IMG/VR virus record: IMGVR_UViG_3300006072_000018
Coordinates: 1-35,499 of that record
Reading direction: 5' to 3' (one strand)
DNA length: 35,499 nt
Source of the DNA: a virus
Below are positions 13,977 through 23,314 of the stretch, piece by piece. The notes beneath the pieces are model-generated. The model saw nothing but the letters and a program-made list of their open reading frames with translations. It ran no database searches and was not told the origin of the DNA. The position numbers and the translations under genes are program-made. Within the stretch, counting starts at the first letter, position 1; each line of letters opens with the position of its first letter.

Positions 13977-16900
13977 ATTCTTCCGTATCACCTGTATTTT
14001 CCTTGAACTTACCTATCTCGCGTTCGAGGTCTTCAGGAGACACAGAGAGCTTCCAAGATTTCTCTACATCGTCCTTGAACTTCTTGTCCTGCATTAGGCC
14101 CTTGGAGAGCTCATTTACAGCAGTTCTAGCAAGTTCATTGCGATCCTTGATGCGGTCCCAGTAAAGTTTGCGCCTTTGCGCCTCAGTGAGATCCTGCCTG
14201 TTATCAAGCTGTTCGATCGCCTTTTCCAAAGCTGAAATCTTAGACCGATACTTAGCCGCCACTTTCGCCATACGGTAGCGTTGCATCACAACAGGATCAT
14301 TGCGTAACTCATCAAACCGTTCTACGGAGTCATCCATTTCTCCGTGTGCCGCCGCATTGACTGACTTGAGCGTTTCATAGAGCGGCTTGGCCATATCGTA
14401 GAAGCGCGGCGTAGCTGAGATGTTTCTCGGATTGCTGAAGAATGCCTTAGCGCCGGGGTACACTTCCGTGAAGTCTTTGTTGAAAGGCAGTTCAAACAGA
14501 CTGCGTTTGCCTGTATAGGCATCATGGATCATCGTCGCGGCCAGAGCAGAGTTATCCCAGATTGTAGTGAGATAGGAGCGCATAAAGCTGTCGAACTTAT
14601 CTGGTGAGAAGTCTTCCGACAACCCATACTTCTTGAGTTGATCACGCAGAGCCTTACTAAAGATAGTCGCTCTCTTGTCCCTGTCTTCTGGCAGGAGCAA
14701 CTGTTCCTGCGGGCTTTCAATCGGGAGGCCACTATGCAACTCGGTATTCGTCTGCATCTGCAACCAACCACGCACCGCGATACTGATCGGGTCAGCCAGA
14801 CCCGGAGGAAGCAATGTATCTATCGCCATACCGTGAAATGCCTTGCTCGCTTCAGGCTTATCACTAACGCCCATCAGCATACGGGTCATGAGCTCAGGAA
14901 CAAACTTGAACCAGAAGCCAATTTCCTGTGGTACAGGGATCTTGATTGCGCGCCCTTCATCATCAAATCCAGCAATGATGTTCTTGGACCACTCACCGAT
15001 AGGCAGGTCCCGGTATCGCTTGTCACGTATGTTAGCGAGAGTAATAGCCACTACAGCACTCGCCGCAAGCGTAGCGCCAGCGACAAACCGATCACGCTGA
15101 GCCTTACCTTCCTTGGAGTCCTTACCGTGCCCTGTAGCAGAGCGAAGCATTTTATCCAGACCCACAAAATGCGCGTGAAGGAACGGAGTCTGCTTACCTG
15201 CTATACGCACGAGCTGACTAGAGCCCTTGGCCGCAAAGTCAGCAAAGTCCCGAGCCTTAACAGCGGCGATATCGTTAATCACCTGCGGATCAGTGATGCC
15301 ATCCTTAGCCGCTTCCTTCTTAGCCGCCTCATAGACGATGGTACGCGTAGCGTCATCGAAAGAAGAGTGGACCTTATCAATGTACTGGAGCCACTTGTTA
15401 TATTTCGGTGAGTCGCCAAGAGCCCGCGCGAAACGGTGCATGTTGGCGTCCATGTTAGCGAGCCCGCTGATTCCGTAGTACTGCAGATCCTTAGCCGACT
15501 TATCAAAACCCGCAGCCCGCTTGCCTATCTGATACAGGGCATCTGCAGGAGTCACAGGGCCGATCGCGCCTTTAGCTGTCGTAGTCAGCGTAGCGGCGAG
15601 AGGATCATGGATCATCGTCCTGTAGTAGTAAGCAGGGTTCAGGAACAGCGCCGTACGGCGAACCACATTAGCCGGGATCGCCACTAGATCAAGGAACGGG
15701 TTGCTGTACATATTCGCCATCGTCAGCGAACGGAATGCCTCTTCGTCCTTCACTTTATAGAGGAAGTCTTTACCAGCGGCGCGCGCCTTTACAGCATCCT
15801 TACCCTTGTATGTGGGTGCAACGCGCTCTGCCAACCCTACCCGTTCAAGCTGCTGGAAGGCTCTATACTTGACGTTGTTCATCATGGAGTTGGTGATCAT
15901 CGACGTATAGTGCTGAGACAAGCTCTCAAAAACATTCACAGGGAATGCACTAGCCGCACCTGTCTTACCGAACAGCTTACCGACAGTCTTAGGACCACCA
16001 CCGGGGAATGCAGGTGTCTCGTCGCGCTCTGCTAGGATATCTTCCATCGGCTTATACATGGGGATGTATGAGGGCCGCTCCGACCATTCTTCATACTTCT
16101 CAGGAGTGATCCAGTTGGTGTCACGCGCAAAACGTAGCAGCTCTTGGTTAGTCTCACCCCAACGATCCAGAATATCCTGCACTCCCGGTACGTGTTGAAT
16201 CTCGTCATTAGCCCAGCGAATGTCTTCGCGGGTGACATTACGCTCACGACCAATGCCTCTTTCTTGATTAGTGATAAGCTCTTTAAGCCTATCCATTTCC
16301 GCCTTGGTGTCGGTCTGATTGCGCGTAGCTTCTGGCAACTGTTCGATTGCTCTTAGCTTAACCTTGGCTTCTTCGTATTCTTTGAGTTCCTGTTCACCCA
16401 TCTTGATACGGAAGATATCCGCCATGACTTCGAGCGGTTCCTTTTTCTGCCCGTCATAGGAGACTTTGAGCGGTAGCTTAGCTGCATCTGCCATGATGCG
16501 ATCGAGATTGGTACGAGTCGTCGGCTGAATACGCACAACACCCGTCTTAGGCTCAAGCACAGGCACACCATTGAACAGACCTTCCAGAGATAACTGATAG
16601 GCACTGTCGTATTGGTTCCGCAGATAGTCCACGCGAATGCCGGTATCAGGATCGTAGGTAGGCTCATTCTCGAGAGCTTTGGTCAGACCTGCAGACTCAG
16701 CGATCACCCGCCGCCGGAACTTGGCATACTCCTCAGACATAGCACTCGGATCACTAACCGCCAACGCCGCGCGCTTCAAAGTCTTAGCGATCGTCTTTAG
16801 GGTAGAGCTGCGATCAATCTTGGTTAGCGGGGGACGTTCTTCTTCCCCTTCAGGAGCACGCGAGTAGCGAATACCTTCAGCTTCAGTGCGCGGCACATTC

Positions 16901-19900
16901 TTACCCGCGATATGAACATTCTTGTCGCTAAAGATGACGTAGTTGTGGCCCGGACCCTGCCCTCCTTGGGTCGGGTACTTGATGCCTTTGATCCCTTGAG
17001 AGTCCAAATACTCAGATGCCGCCTTCTCTGCGTTAACGGCGCTCAAGTCATACAACTCTGGAATAGCATCGGTATCCCGTGCTTTACGCATCACATACCG
17101 ATAGAAGTCTCTACCTGAGATGTCTTCCCAATTTGAATTAAGCGTATCGACAACGTCGTCAAGCACTCCTTCTTTTTCCAGCTTCTTCTTTACGCGATTA
17201 GCTACGCGCTGTACGTCAGGGCTTTGCTCAGACAGGGGTTTTTCCCAGTCGATAAGCTCATGGTCGAAGGCGTTGATGCCGAGTTTATAGAGTGTGGGTT
17301 CTGGTTGCTCGCCCGGAATATACTCAGCTCCGTGCTTTTCAAACGTGTCTATAAACTGTAATGCGAGGTCACGTTCTTTCTCTGCCTGTTTTATAAGATC
17401 TGGAAGATTTTTAGGTGTGGGCCACACTCCATTTAGGGCATCAGTGAATTCTTGCGCGTGCAAACCTATGCGCCGCCTAGCCTTAATAAAATCCCCCCGA
17501 GTTTCATGTAAAATCTCATAGGCATCGCTAAAAGCGGTCGCTTTGTCAGTGCCTACATCAAAATCTTTTTTATAGTCTTTAAGGTCTAATGCTCCAGTAC
17601 CACGCTTAGCTTGCGCAGACAGGCGATCACGATATTCTTCAGCGATACCACGCCGACCGGACATGTAATGCCCCCAACCAATCATGTCGGTAAAGTGTTC
17701 AGCGTTTCTATCACCCGGCTCTAAGCCGCCTTCCCCAGTGCCGCGATACTTGAGCTGGAATTTTCTGAAGTCTTTAGGGGCACCATGCCAACGACTGCGC
17801 AACTCAAGGTGCGCCGCACCATAGGCCATATCTACGATATCTTGAGCAGACAGACGATCAACATTCTTGATACCGAGTTTGCGTAAGCCAGCTTTGAATG
17901 CAGCCAAGAGCTGACGGAACCAGACACTAAACCCAGAGTTCGGCTTCCATGCAGTGGGGTCAACGCCGTGGTTAACCGCTTCTTCTACAAAGTAAGCGAT
18001 GTGTTCTGATTCATCACCACGAGAACGTTCAATAGCAGCGCGAGCAACGTCACCTTCAAGACCTTTATGCGTCTTGGCCCAATCGGCAACTTTAGCTGCG
18101 AGTCTAGAGCGCTGTTCTGTACCCAACAGTTTTTCCATACCGAGGTGATCACCCACCTCATGCAGCATCACCCCAAGTTCCCGCCCTTTAGGGATGTTTT
18201 CTACAACGAAATGCGCTTTGTTCCCCAGCACGAAACCTCTAGCATCGGGCTCAAGTTTTAACCCCGTAAGCCCTTTAGCTTCAGCATTCTTGCGTATATC
18301 ACTGGCTATTCCGCGCAGGATATCTATATGCCGCTCACGAGATACAACACCACCACGAGGCAAGTAAGGATCATTAGGGTCTAGCTCTCCCGTGCGTTCA
18401 AAATGGTCAATAGCCCGCATAATAGCCGGGTAATCCCTATCCAGCTTTTCATAAACAGCCTCATTCAAATGATTCTGTGCATCTTCTACCGTGTCATGGA
18501 TTTTTACGCTCCAAGCGGTAGGCTTATCACCAGTGATGTTCTTGATCGTCTCATGGATCATCTCCCGGCTAGTTGCTTCTTTTGGTTTCTCACCGCGGCT
18601 ATAGAGGAACTCATCACCATCGTAGTCTTTTTTAGAAGGGGCAACGGCTTCTTCTGTCTCGCCAGCCTGCCTATCTGCTTCTGGAGTGATCGCGGTCTTT
18701 AGCTGATCGAAGAAAGCCTTGTCTGCAGCGCCGTCATCAAAGGCTCTTTTCCATGCAATCTGCGCTTCGCGCGGTAGGGCCTTATGGTCAGGATCGCCTT
18801 CACTACGCATGGCTTCCCACGCTTCGCGAGGGTTTTGCGGTTCTACCGCTGTGAGCTCTTCTTCCGTTTTAGGTGCTTCTTGTGCTCTAGTTATAGTAGC
18901 GCCGGGAGCGCTCTTACGTTCGCCTTCAGGCGTAAGATATTGGTATGGGGACAGCAGTGTATGTATAGAGAGCACGCCTTCACTACCTTCAGGAGAAGAA
19001 GTAGCCATCTTCGTAGGACCAAAATTGGGGTCATCAGGGTCACGCCATTCATACAACTGTGTGCCGTCTTTAAGCGTACCACCCAATTTCACGATCTCAA
19101 CTCTATCACCCATATCGTTGGCGATAATATCTCCCGGTTGGAGCGAACGCGCTTCTTGCTGGATGGCCTCTACTTCTTTCGGGGCTTCGACTTCAGCAGC
19201 TTGCTCCCCTTGTCCGCTTGGTTCCACTCCTTGGCCACTGACTGCTTGATCCCCACCTTCTTCGCGAAAGACGGGTTGTGCGCCGCTGCCGCCATCAGGC
19301 GTGCTTGAGATTTGCTTGTTGAGGGCATCTATTTCTCCTGCTTGTTTTGTTGGTAACACCTCGTGCATAAGCCTTTCGCTAGGTGCTTTCGCTCCTTGCT
19401 GTGGCATTTCAAGCACACCTCGTGGTTCTTGGCCCATTTCCCTAGAGGTAAGTGATGGTGCTCTTTCGCGTGGGCGCTGCTGCTCAGAAGCTCCAAGTTT
19501 TCGGGTGAGTTGTTCAAGCCGTCCCCGTCCTTGTGGTGAACGTGCTCCGATTTCAGTAATGATCTCCCTAGCAACTGCTCCATAATCACCCGATGCTCGT
19601 ACCGTTTCCCCGAGGGTGTCCAAATGACCCAATATGTCTTGTTGCAACTTTTGTGTAGGTATCGTTTGCCTAAGCAATTCTTGCGCCGGGTTTCGCCCCT
19701 CTTCTGTATAACTTCGGGCGACATCTTGTATCCTTTGGGTAAGGAGCTCCATCCCTCTTTGCGCTTCTGGGCTAAAGAGTTCTGTAGTTTTTCTTTGCGT
19801 TCCGAGGTCCACAGTTGGTGGCCTTTTTGGAATGATGTTCTGTTCGCCTTGCGCGCCATAAGCCTTCTGCTCTGTTGTTTTACTAGGCTTTATAATAGCA

Positions 19901-21912
19901 TCAAAATGATTTGACAGTGCAGCCAGCTTCTCAGGCTCGATCTGCACGCGTGTCTTGTTTAGCTCATCGGAAATAGCTTCGATGTGCTCTGGGTTATTCA
20001 TATCCAGCTTGGCGAGGCGCTTAGTCAGCGCGGCATTCGGTTTCAGCCCGAGAGCTTCTACAGGCCAAGGTGCGGCGGGAGCTTCGGGTGTAACAGCCTC
20101 AACCGGAGGCGGAGCTTCGGGTGTAACGACTGGAGCTTCGGGTGTAACGGCTTCCGGCGGCGCTTCGCCCGGCCAAGGCAACAACTCTGCTGACGGAGGA
20201 ATACCCGGAGGAGTCGGAGCCTCACCTTTCTGTGCGGTACGGCGAAGCGCCGTAAGTCTTTTGTTCGCTTCTTTAAGCGCACCTTCAATGGGTGCAGCAA
20301 CCTCTGGGTTACGGCGAGCCACCTCATTCTGTAGCTTGTCTTTATGGTGCGCGATGAAACCCTTCAACCCCTCGACCGTATTAGGGAACCCATCACCCGT
20401 AGGGTGCCAGTCAACAGGTTGAAGCAGGTTGATCTCGCCAGTCGGCGGTGCAGGCTCGGCTACGCCGGGAGTCTCAATATGCTCAGTACCCTGCGTTTGG
20501 TCAGCTCTTTGCCCTTCCGTACGCATTTCGGGCCATGTACGCTCCGCGTTCTCTTGGTTGATAGCGTCAACCTGTTGCTGCAGTCTCTGATCTTCTCTAT
20601 ATGCTCGCGCCGCGCCTTCTCTATAGCCTTTCTGTGCTTCCGCCGTTGCCGCGCGCCCGTGGAGAATACTCATAGGAGCACTGATAATCGCAGCGTCCTT
20701 AGCCATCTCTAGAGTTTCTTCAGGTGTAATCTGCGGTTGACCCAGCATGTGACGAGTTACCGCTTCCGTACCGGCCATAGCGGCAGTTCCGCCTACAACA
20801 CCTGAGCCATAGCTCTTGACGATATTGCCAGCCAAAGACCCTACAGCTTTCTGCGCAGCTTCTGCACCTTCCTTTTCATAGATATCGACAATGGCTTTAG
20901 CAGACGGAGCCAGCACATTGAGGGGCAAGCCCTTGGTTACGAAGTTGGGGGCCAACTGAAAAATAGCGGTGCTGATTGCGGCCCCTGCGTACTTCTCTGG
21001 CAATGAGAGTTCCACACCGGATTCTTCGGCACGACGAGACAGATCGCCATAAAGCTGTGCAAACGTCAGCCCACCACTGATAGCCCTACCCGGAGCACCT
21101 GCCCTACTGACAATACCGGGAACACCCCACTCACCAGCAAACCCACCTAGAATATCTCCGGCACGCGTAAGCTGAGCGCCAGCGTAAGGTACGAATCCTT
21201 TCTGTTTTGCTTCGGCAATCTCAATGTCAGAGATAGGCTGATGAAGTTCCTTGGCCTTAGCTTCCGCAGGTTGTGTGACTTCCTTGATGGTCTGCGCTAC
21301 ACCCGGAGCAAACGGTTGAGCACTTTCTGAAGCGAAGCGTCCTACACTCCCGATCTCACGAGCAAAGCCAGCTCCTACAGCGGGAATGAACCCCTGCTTT
21401 TCAGGATCACGAGGTTGCGCGGCGAGTGCTGCTTTTTCCTCTTGGCGTTTAACCTGAGCCGCCTGCGCTGGAGTCAGCGCATATTTATAGGCGCGGGGGA
21501 TTTCCTCGATCGAAGCGCGATCAAGCTGGTTCTCAGCGTTAAGCACTTCAGTGATAGGATCAAACGCTTCGTAGCGCGGCTCACGCTGCGCTTGCTTGAA
21601 TTCAGGCGCTACCGGCTCGCGTGCAGCCGCGTGCCCATGAGGGATCGGCTTATGCTGGGGATGCTGCGCCCCCTGCGCCGCTTGGTAAGCTGCAATAGCT
21701 TGCTCGTCGGTATGGTCCTTATAGGCAAAGACAAACCCACCATTAGGTAATGGTACGGGCCTATACCCCGGAGGAATCGCGGTAGCTGAAGAAGGCGCTT
21801 GAGGTTGAGCAGTGTAGCTGTCTCCCCCGCCATATATTTGCCCTAAGCCAGAGTCATCAGCGGGTATTGATTGACCAGCGAGAAGGTTAGCCAATCCGTA
21901 TTCTTCAGCCAT
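13975..21912 (-). CDS. Giant polyvalent virion protein with zincin-like and ADP-ribosyltransferase-like domains
   Basis: A 2645-residue protein with AGAGGAT before its ATG. The N-terminal ~80 residues include PPGYRPVPLPNGGF and a DEQAIAAY helix. Ala/Gly-rich hydrophobic stretches lie at about 250-420 and Pro/Glu/Ala repeats near 590-625. H1251-E-V-G-D-H1256 (VMLHEVGDHLG) is a zincin-like HExxxH. An ADP-ribosyltransferase-like unit of the ART-PolyVal kind runs about 1374-1672 (RWHGAPKDFRKFQL, GWGHYMSGRRGIAEEYRDRL, GIKGIKYPTQGG, HNYVIFSDKN). The C-terminal third resembles an LPD38-type polyvalent domain, with a hydrophobic segment near 2275-2295. Such proteins are packaged and injected with phage DNA. 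Residues 685-862 coincide with an HNH gene in another frame. Confidence 0.88.
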   Translation of the reverse strand: MAEEYGLANLLAGQSIPADDSGLGQIYGGGDSYTAQPQAPSSATAIPPGYRPVPLPNGGFVFAYKDHTDEQAIAAYQAAQGAQHPQHKPIPHGHAAAREPVAPEFKQAQREPRYEAFDPITEVLNAENQLDRASIEEIPRAYKYALTPAQAAQVKRQEEKAALAAQPRDPEKQGFIPAVGAGFAREIGSVGRFASESAQPFAPGVAQTIKEVTQPAEAKAKELHQPISDIEIAEAKQKGFVPYAGAQLTRAGDILGGFAGEWGVPGIVSRAGAPGRAISGGLTFAQLYGDLSRRAEESGVELSLPEKYAGAAISTAIFQLAPNFVTKGLPLNVLAPSAKAIVDIYEKEGAEAAQKAVGSLAGNIVKSYGSGVVGGTAAMAGTEAVTRHMLGQPQITPEETLEMAKDAAIISAPMSILHGRAATAEAQKGYREGAARAYREDQRLQQQVDAINQENAERTWPEMRTEGQRADQTQGTEHIETPGVAEPAPPTGEINLLQPVDWHPTGDGFPNTVEGLKGFIAHHKDKLQNEVARRNPEVAAPIEGALKEANKRLTALRRTAQKGEAPTPPGIPPSAELLPWPGEAPPEAVTPEAPVVTPEAPPPVEAVTPEAPAAPWPVEALGLKPNAALTKRLAKLDMNNPEHIEAISDELNKTRVQIEPEKLAALSNHFDAIIKPSKTTEQKAYGAQGEQNIIPKRPPTVDLGTQRKTTELFSPEAQRGMELLTQRIQDVARSYTEEGRNPAQELLRQTIPTQKLQQDILGHLDTLGETVRASGDYGAVAREIITEIGARSPQGRGRLEQLTRKLGASEQQRPRERAPSLTSREMGQEPRGVLEMPQQGAKAPSERLMHEVLPTKQAGEIDALNKQISSTPDGGSGAQPVFREEGGDQAVSGQGVEPSGQGEQAAEVEAPKEVEAIQQEARSLQPGDIIANDMGDRVEIVKLGGTLKDGTQLYEWRDPDDPNFGPTKMATSSPEGSEGVLSIHTLLSPYQYLTPEGERKSAPGATITRAQEAPKTEEELTAVEPQNPREAWEAMRSEGDPDHKALPREAQIAWKRAFDDGAADKAFFDQLKTAITPEADRQAGETEEAVAPSKKDYDGDEFLYSRGEKPKEATSREMIHETIKNITGDKPTAWSVKIHDTVEDAQNHLNEAVYEKLDRDYPAIMRAIDHFERTGELDPNDPYLPRGGVVSRERHIDILRGIASDIRKNAEAKGLTGLKLEPDARGFVLGNKAHFVVENIPKGRELGVMLHEVGDHLGMEKLLGTEQRSRLAAKVADWAKTHKGLEGDVARAAIERSRGDESEHIAYFVEEAVNHGVDPTAWKPNSGFSVWFRQLLAAFKAGLRKLGIKNVDRLSAQDIVDMAYGAAHLELRSRWHGAPKDFRKFQLKYRGTGEGGLEPGDRNAEHFTDMIGWGHYMSGRRGIAEEYRDRLSAQAKRGTGALDLKDYKKDFDVGTDKATAFSDAYEILHETRGDFIKARRRIGLHAQEFTDALNGVWPTPKNLPDLIKQAEKERDLALQFIDTFEKHGAEYIPGEQPEPTLYKLGINAFDHELIDWEKPLSEQSPDVQRVANRVKKKLEKEGVLDDVVDTLNSNWEDISGRDFYRYVMRKARDTDAIPELYDLSAVNAEKAASEYLDSQGIKGIKYPTQGGQGPGHNYVIFSDKNVHIAGKNVPRTEAEGIRYSRAPEGEEERPPLTKIDRSSTLKTIAKTLKRAALAVSDPSAMSEEYAKFRRRVIAESAGLTKALENEPTYDPDTGIRVDYLRNQYDSAYQLSLEGLFNGVPVLEPKTGVVRIQPTTRTNLDRIMADAAKLPLKVSYDGQKKEPLEVMADIFRIKMGEQELKEYEEAKVKLRAIEQLPEATRNQTDTKAEMDRLKELITNQERGIGRERNVTREDIRWANDEIQHVPGVQDILDRWGETNQELLRFARDTNWITPEKYEEWSERPSYIPMYKPMEDILAERDETPAFPGGGPKTVGKLFGKTGAASAFPVNVFESLSQHYTSMITNSMMNNVKYRAFQQLERVGLAERVAPTYKGKDAVKARAAGKDFLYKVKDEEAFRSLTMANMYSNPFLDLVAIPANVVRRTALFLNPAYYYRTMIHDPLAATLTTTAKGAIGPVTPADALYQIGKRAAGFDKSAKDLQYYGISGLANMDANMHRFARALGDSPKYNKWLQYIDKVHSSFDDATRTIVYEAAKKEAAKDGITDPQVINDIAAVKARDFADFAAKGSSQLVRIAGKQTPFLHAHFVGLDKMLRSATGHGKDSKEGKAQRDRFVAGATLAASAVVAITLANIRDKRYRDLPIGEWSKNIIAGFDDEGRAIKIPVPQEIGFWFKFVPELMTRMLMGVSDKPEASKAFHGMAIDTLLPPGLADPISIAVRGWLQMQTNTELHSGLPIESPQEQLLLPEDRDKRATIFSKALRDQLKKYGLSEDFSPDKFDSFMRSYLTTIWDNSALAATMIHDAYTGKRSLFELPFNKDFTEVYPGAKAFFSNPRNISATPRFYDMAKPLYETLKSVNAAAHGEMDDSVERFDELRNDPVVMQRYRMAKVAAKYRSKISALEKAIEQLDNRQDLTEAQRRKLYWDRIKDRNELARTAVNELSKGLMQDKKFKDDVEKSWKLSVSPEDLEREIGKFKENTGDTEE
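19329..19859 (-). CDS. HNH endonuclease nested out of frame inside the giant virion gene
   Basis: A 176-residue HNH homing endonuclease read at +1 relative to the giant gene and on the same strand. Residues 10-35 (FQKGHQLWTSERKEKLQNSL) look like a NUMOD3 DNA-binding repeat. The HNH core is at 86-134: YEHRVIMEQLLGRSLLKSE, then HVHHKDGDGLNNSPENLELL, with H108, H109, D111, N116, N121 and H134. A Cys4 zinc knuckle closes the protein (C149, C152, C165, C168). AAGG lies just before the ATG, rather close. The sequence is Lys-rich and clearly a real family member, while the giant frame remains open throughout. It probably arrived as an insertion in the giant gene. Confidence 0.9.
   Translation of the reverse strand: MARKANRTSFQKGHQLWTSERKEKLQNSLAQKRKEGWSSLPKGYKMSPEVIQKRGETRRKNCLGKRYLHKSCNKTYWVIWTPSGKRYEHRVIMEQLLGRSLLKSEHVHHKDGDGLNNSPENLELLSSSAHAKEHHHLPLGKWAKNHEVCLKCHSKERKHLAKGLCTRCYQQNKQEK
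20078..20148 (-). repeat. Three copies of a 17-base direct repeat in the giant gene
   Basis: GGAGCTTCGGGTGTAAC (+ strand reading) occurs at 20078-20094, 20111-20127 and 20132-20148. On the coding strand it makes VTPEAP units in a Pro/Glu/Ala-rich linker of the giant protein (about residues 588-612). Such repeats expand and contract easily; the linker is probably extended and flexible. Confidence 0.85.
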
Positions 21913-21922
21913 ATTTTATCCT

Positions 21923-23314
21923 CTAACGACCGCCTAGTGGGCCTCCGATGAATCCGTAAGCCTGCAGGGGATTATACGGTGCGGGATTAACTCCCTTCAA
22001 CGCTGAAGGTGCGCGGGCCATTTCTGCATCGACCTGCCTTTCGGCTTCCAATCGAATACGGTCAGGGCTCCATGCTTCTTGCAATGCCTGAGAAGAACTA
22101 GCGATCTGCTGGGCGGCTTCTTTGATGCGCTGACTGCGTTCATTGGGATCGACAACATTACCGGCAGCGCCGCGTCCCGCGAGAATAGAAGCCACCTGCA
22201 GATCGGTGTAGCCCTTAGCCTTGAGCTTATCCATTTCAAGCTCACGTTCACGCTGCGCTTTAAGCGTAGCTGCCTGCTGTGCAAGGATTGAATTAACTGC
22301 GGACCGTTTATCCGCGTGCGCTTCCTTCTCTGCAGCCATCTGAAGTTGTAGTGTCTGCTTTTCGATATCGCCTTCTTCCTTGGCACCCTGCTGGTATCCG
22401 GCGAGACCGCCGATAAGCCCTTGGCCCACAGCTTGGCTCATGTACGGAGTTTGCGCACTAAGTAAATTGCCAATACCCGAGGCCAGAGCACCAATCCATT
22501 TATCTCTGGTCGCCCCCTGTTGCATCTTATCTAGTTTGCTCAGGAGATCGGGAGAAATAGAATAAGACGGTCCATATACATCCAGCAATTCATTAGATGC
22601 TTTCTTGACGGCATCGGTAGCTGATTTTTTCTGCGCTTGCGCCGCAGAGCTCCCCGGAGCCGGAGTGTGAAGATCAGGGCCATCCTGTCGAGGAATGCGC
22701 GTCTTGGGTACGTCTTTATACTGTACATGCTGGTTTACAGGCTCGCCTGTATCTTCGTCGTACTGGTCTTCAGCAAGCTGACGCTCGTCAGCGGCTTCGC
22801 TTTCTTCCTCTTCTTCAGGCGCATCGTATGAGCCCAATTCAGGAACCGCATAGCTACCATCTAGCCCGCTAAACCCACGTACTGATCCACCATGCGCAAG
22901 AGCAACCAAACCGCCCGTCGCAGCCTGCTGCATAGGCGTATTCTCAGGAGCCGCACCGATACCTGCGTTGCGCATAGGATCTTGCGCTGCCGCCGCTTGT
23001 AGCGCGTATTGATTGGGTCCCGCAGCGGCGATGCCGCTCTGCATGGGGGCGGGCTGGGCGGGAGGCTGAATACTCTGCAAAAGCTGCGCGATATGTTTCT
23101 GATATACCGTTTGCTGCGGAGCCTGAGCCTGCCCTGAACGCATCTGCTGCTGGTAGTTCGTAGCCATAGCCAAAGCGGTAGCTTCCGGGCTTTGCGGGTT
23201 CTGTTGAACCGCCTGTGATACCTGAGCCAACTGCTGCGGCGAGGCGCTCTTCAGGAAGTCAAAGATTGACGTAACCTGCTGGTTGTAAGAGTCGTCCGTA
23301 ATTGCTGCGGTCAT
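21923..23314 (-). CDS. Gln/Ala-rich virion (internal/ejection-type) protein
   Basis: A 463-residue protein that begins at the ATG of a TAATG overlap at 23314 (a GTG nine bases upstream is rejected). The N-terminus is helical and Gln-rich (QQLAQVSQAVQQNPQS). A middle acidic patch (APEEEEESEAADERQ) follows the motif LVALAHGGSVRGFSG. The second half is a long coiled coil (QTLQLQMAAEKEAHADK, then LKAQRERELEMDKLKAKG) with a conserved-looking YTDLQVASILAG. Size, composition and placement just before the giant gene suggest an internal or DNA-ejection protein; this is inferred. Confidence 0.72.
   Translation of the reverse strand: MTAAITDDSYNQQVTSIFDFLKSASPQQLAQVSQAVQQNPQSPEATALAMATNYQQQMRSGQAQAPQQTVYQKHIAQLLQSIQPPAQPAPMQSGIAAAGPNQYALQAAAAQDPMRNAGIGAAPENTPMQQAATGGLVALAHGGSVRGFSGLDGSYAVPELGSYDAPEEEEESEAADERQLAEDQYDEDTGEPVNQHVQYKDVPKTRIPRQDGPDLHTPAPGSSAAQAQKKSATDAVKKASNELLDVYGPSYSISPDLLSKLDKMQQGATRDKWIGALASGIGNLLSAQTPYMSQAVGQGLIGGLAGYQQGAKEEGDIEKQTLQLQMAAEKEAHADKRSAVNSILAQQAATLKAQRERELEMDKLKAKGYTDLQVASILAGRGAAGNVVDPNERSQRIKEAAQQIASSSQALQEAWSPDRIRLEAERQVDAEMARAPSALKGVNPAPYNPLQAYGFIGGPLGGR

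Noticed and set aside
14638-15411. Long + strand open frame (257 codons) opposite the giant gene
   Set aside because: Its translation is rich in Arg, Ser, Leu and His with no domain pattern and no ribosome binding site. It is the antisense shadow of the giant coding sequence.
18719-19308. Two + strand frames of about 175 codons opposite the giant gene
   Set aside because: Both are antisense to a coherent coding frame, overlap each other in different frames and show no motif.
20078-20148. Short direct repeats as a CRISPR array
   Set aside because: The units are 17 bases with spacers of only 4-16 bases and they encode Pro/Glu repeats in frame.
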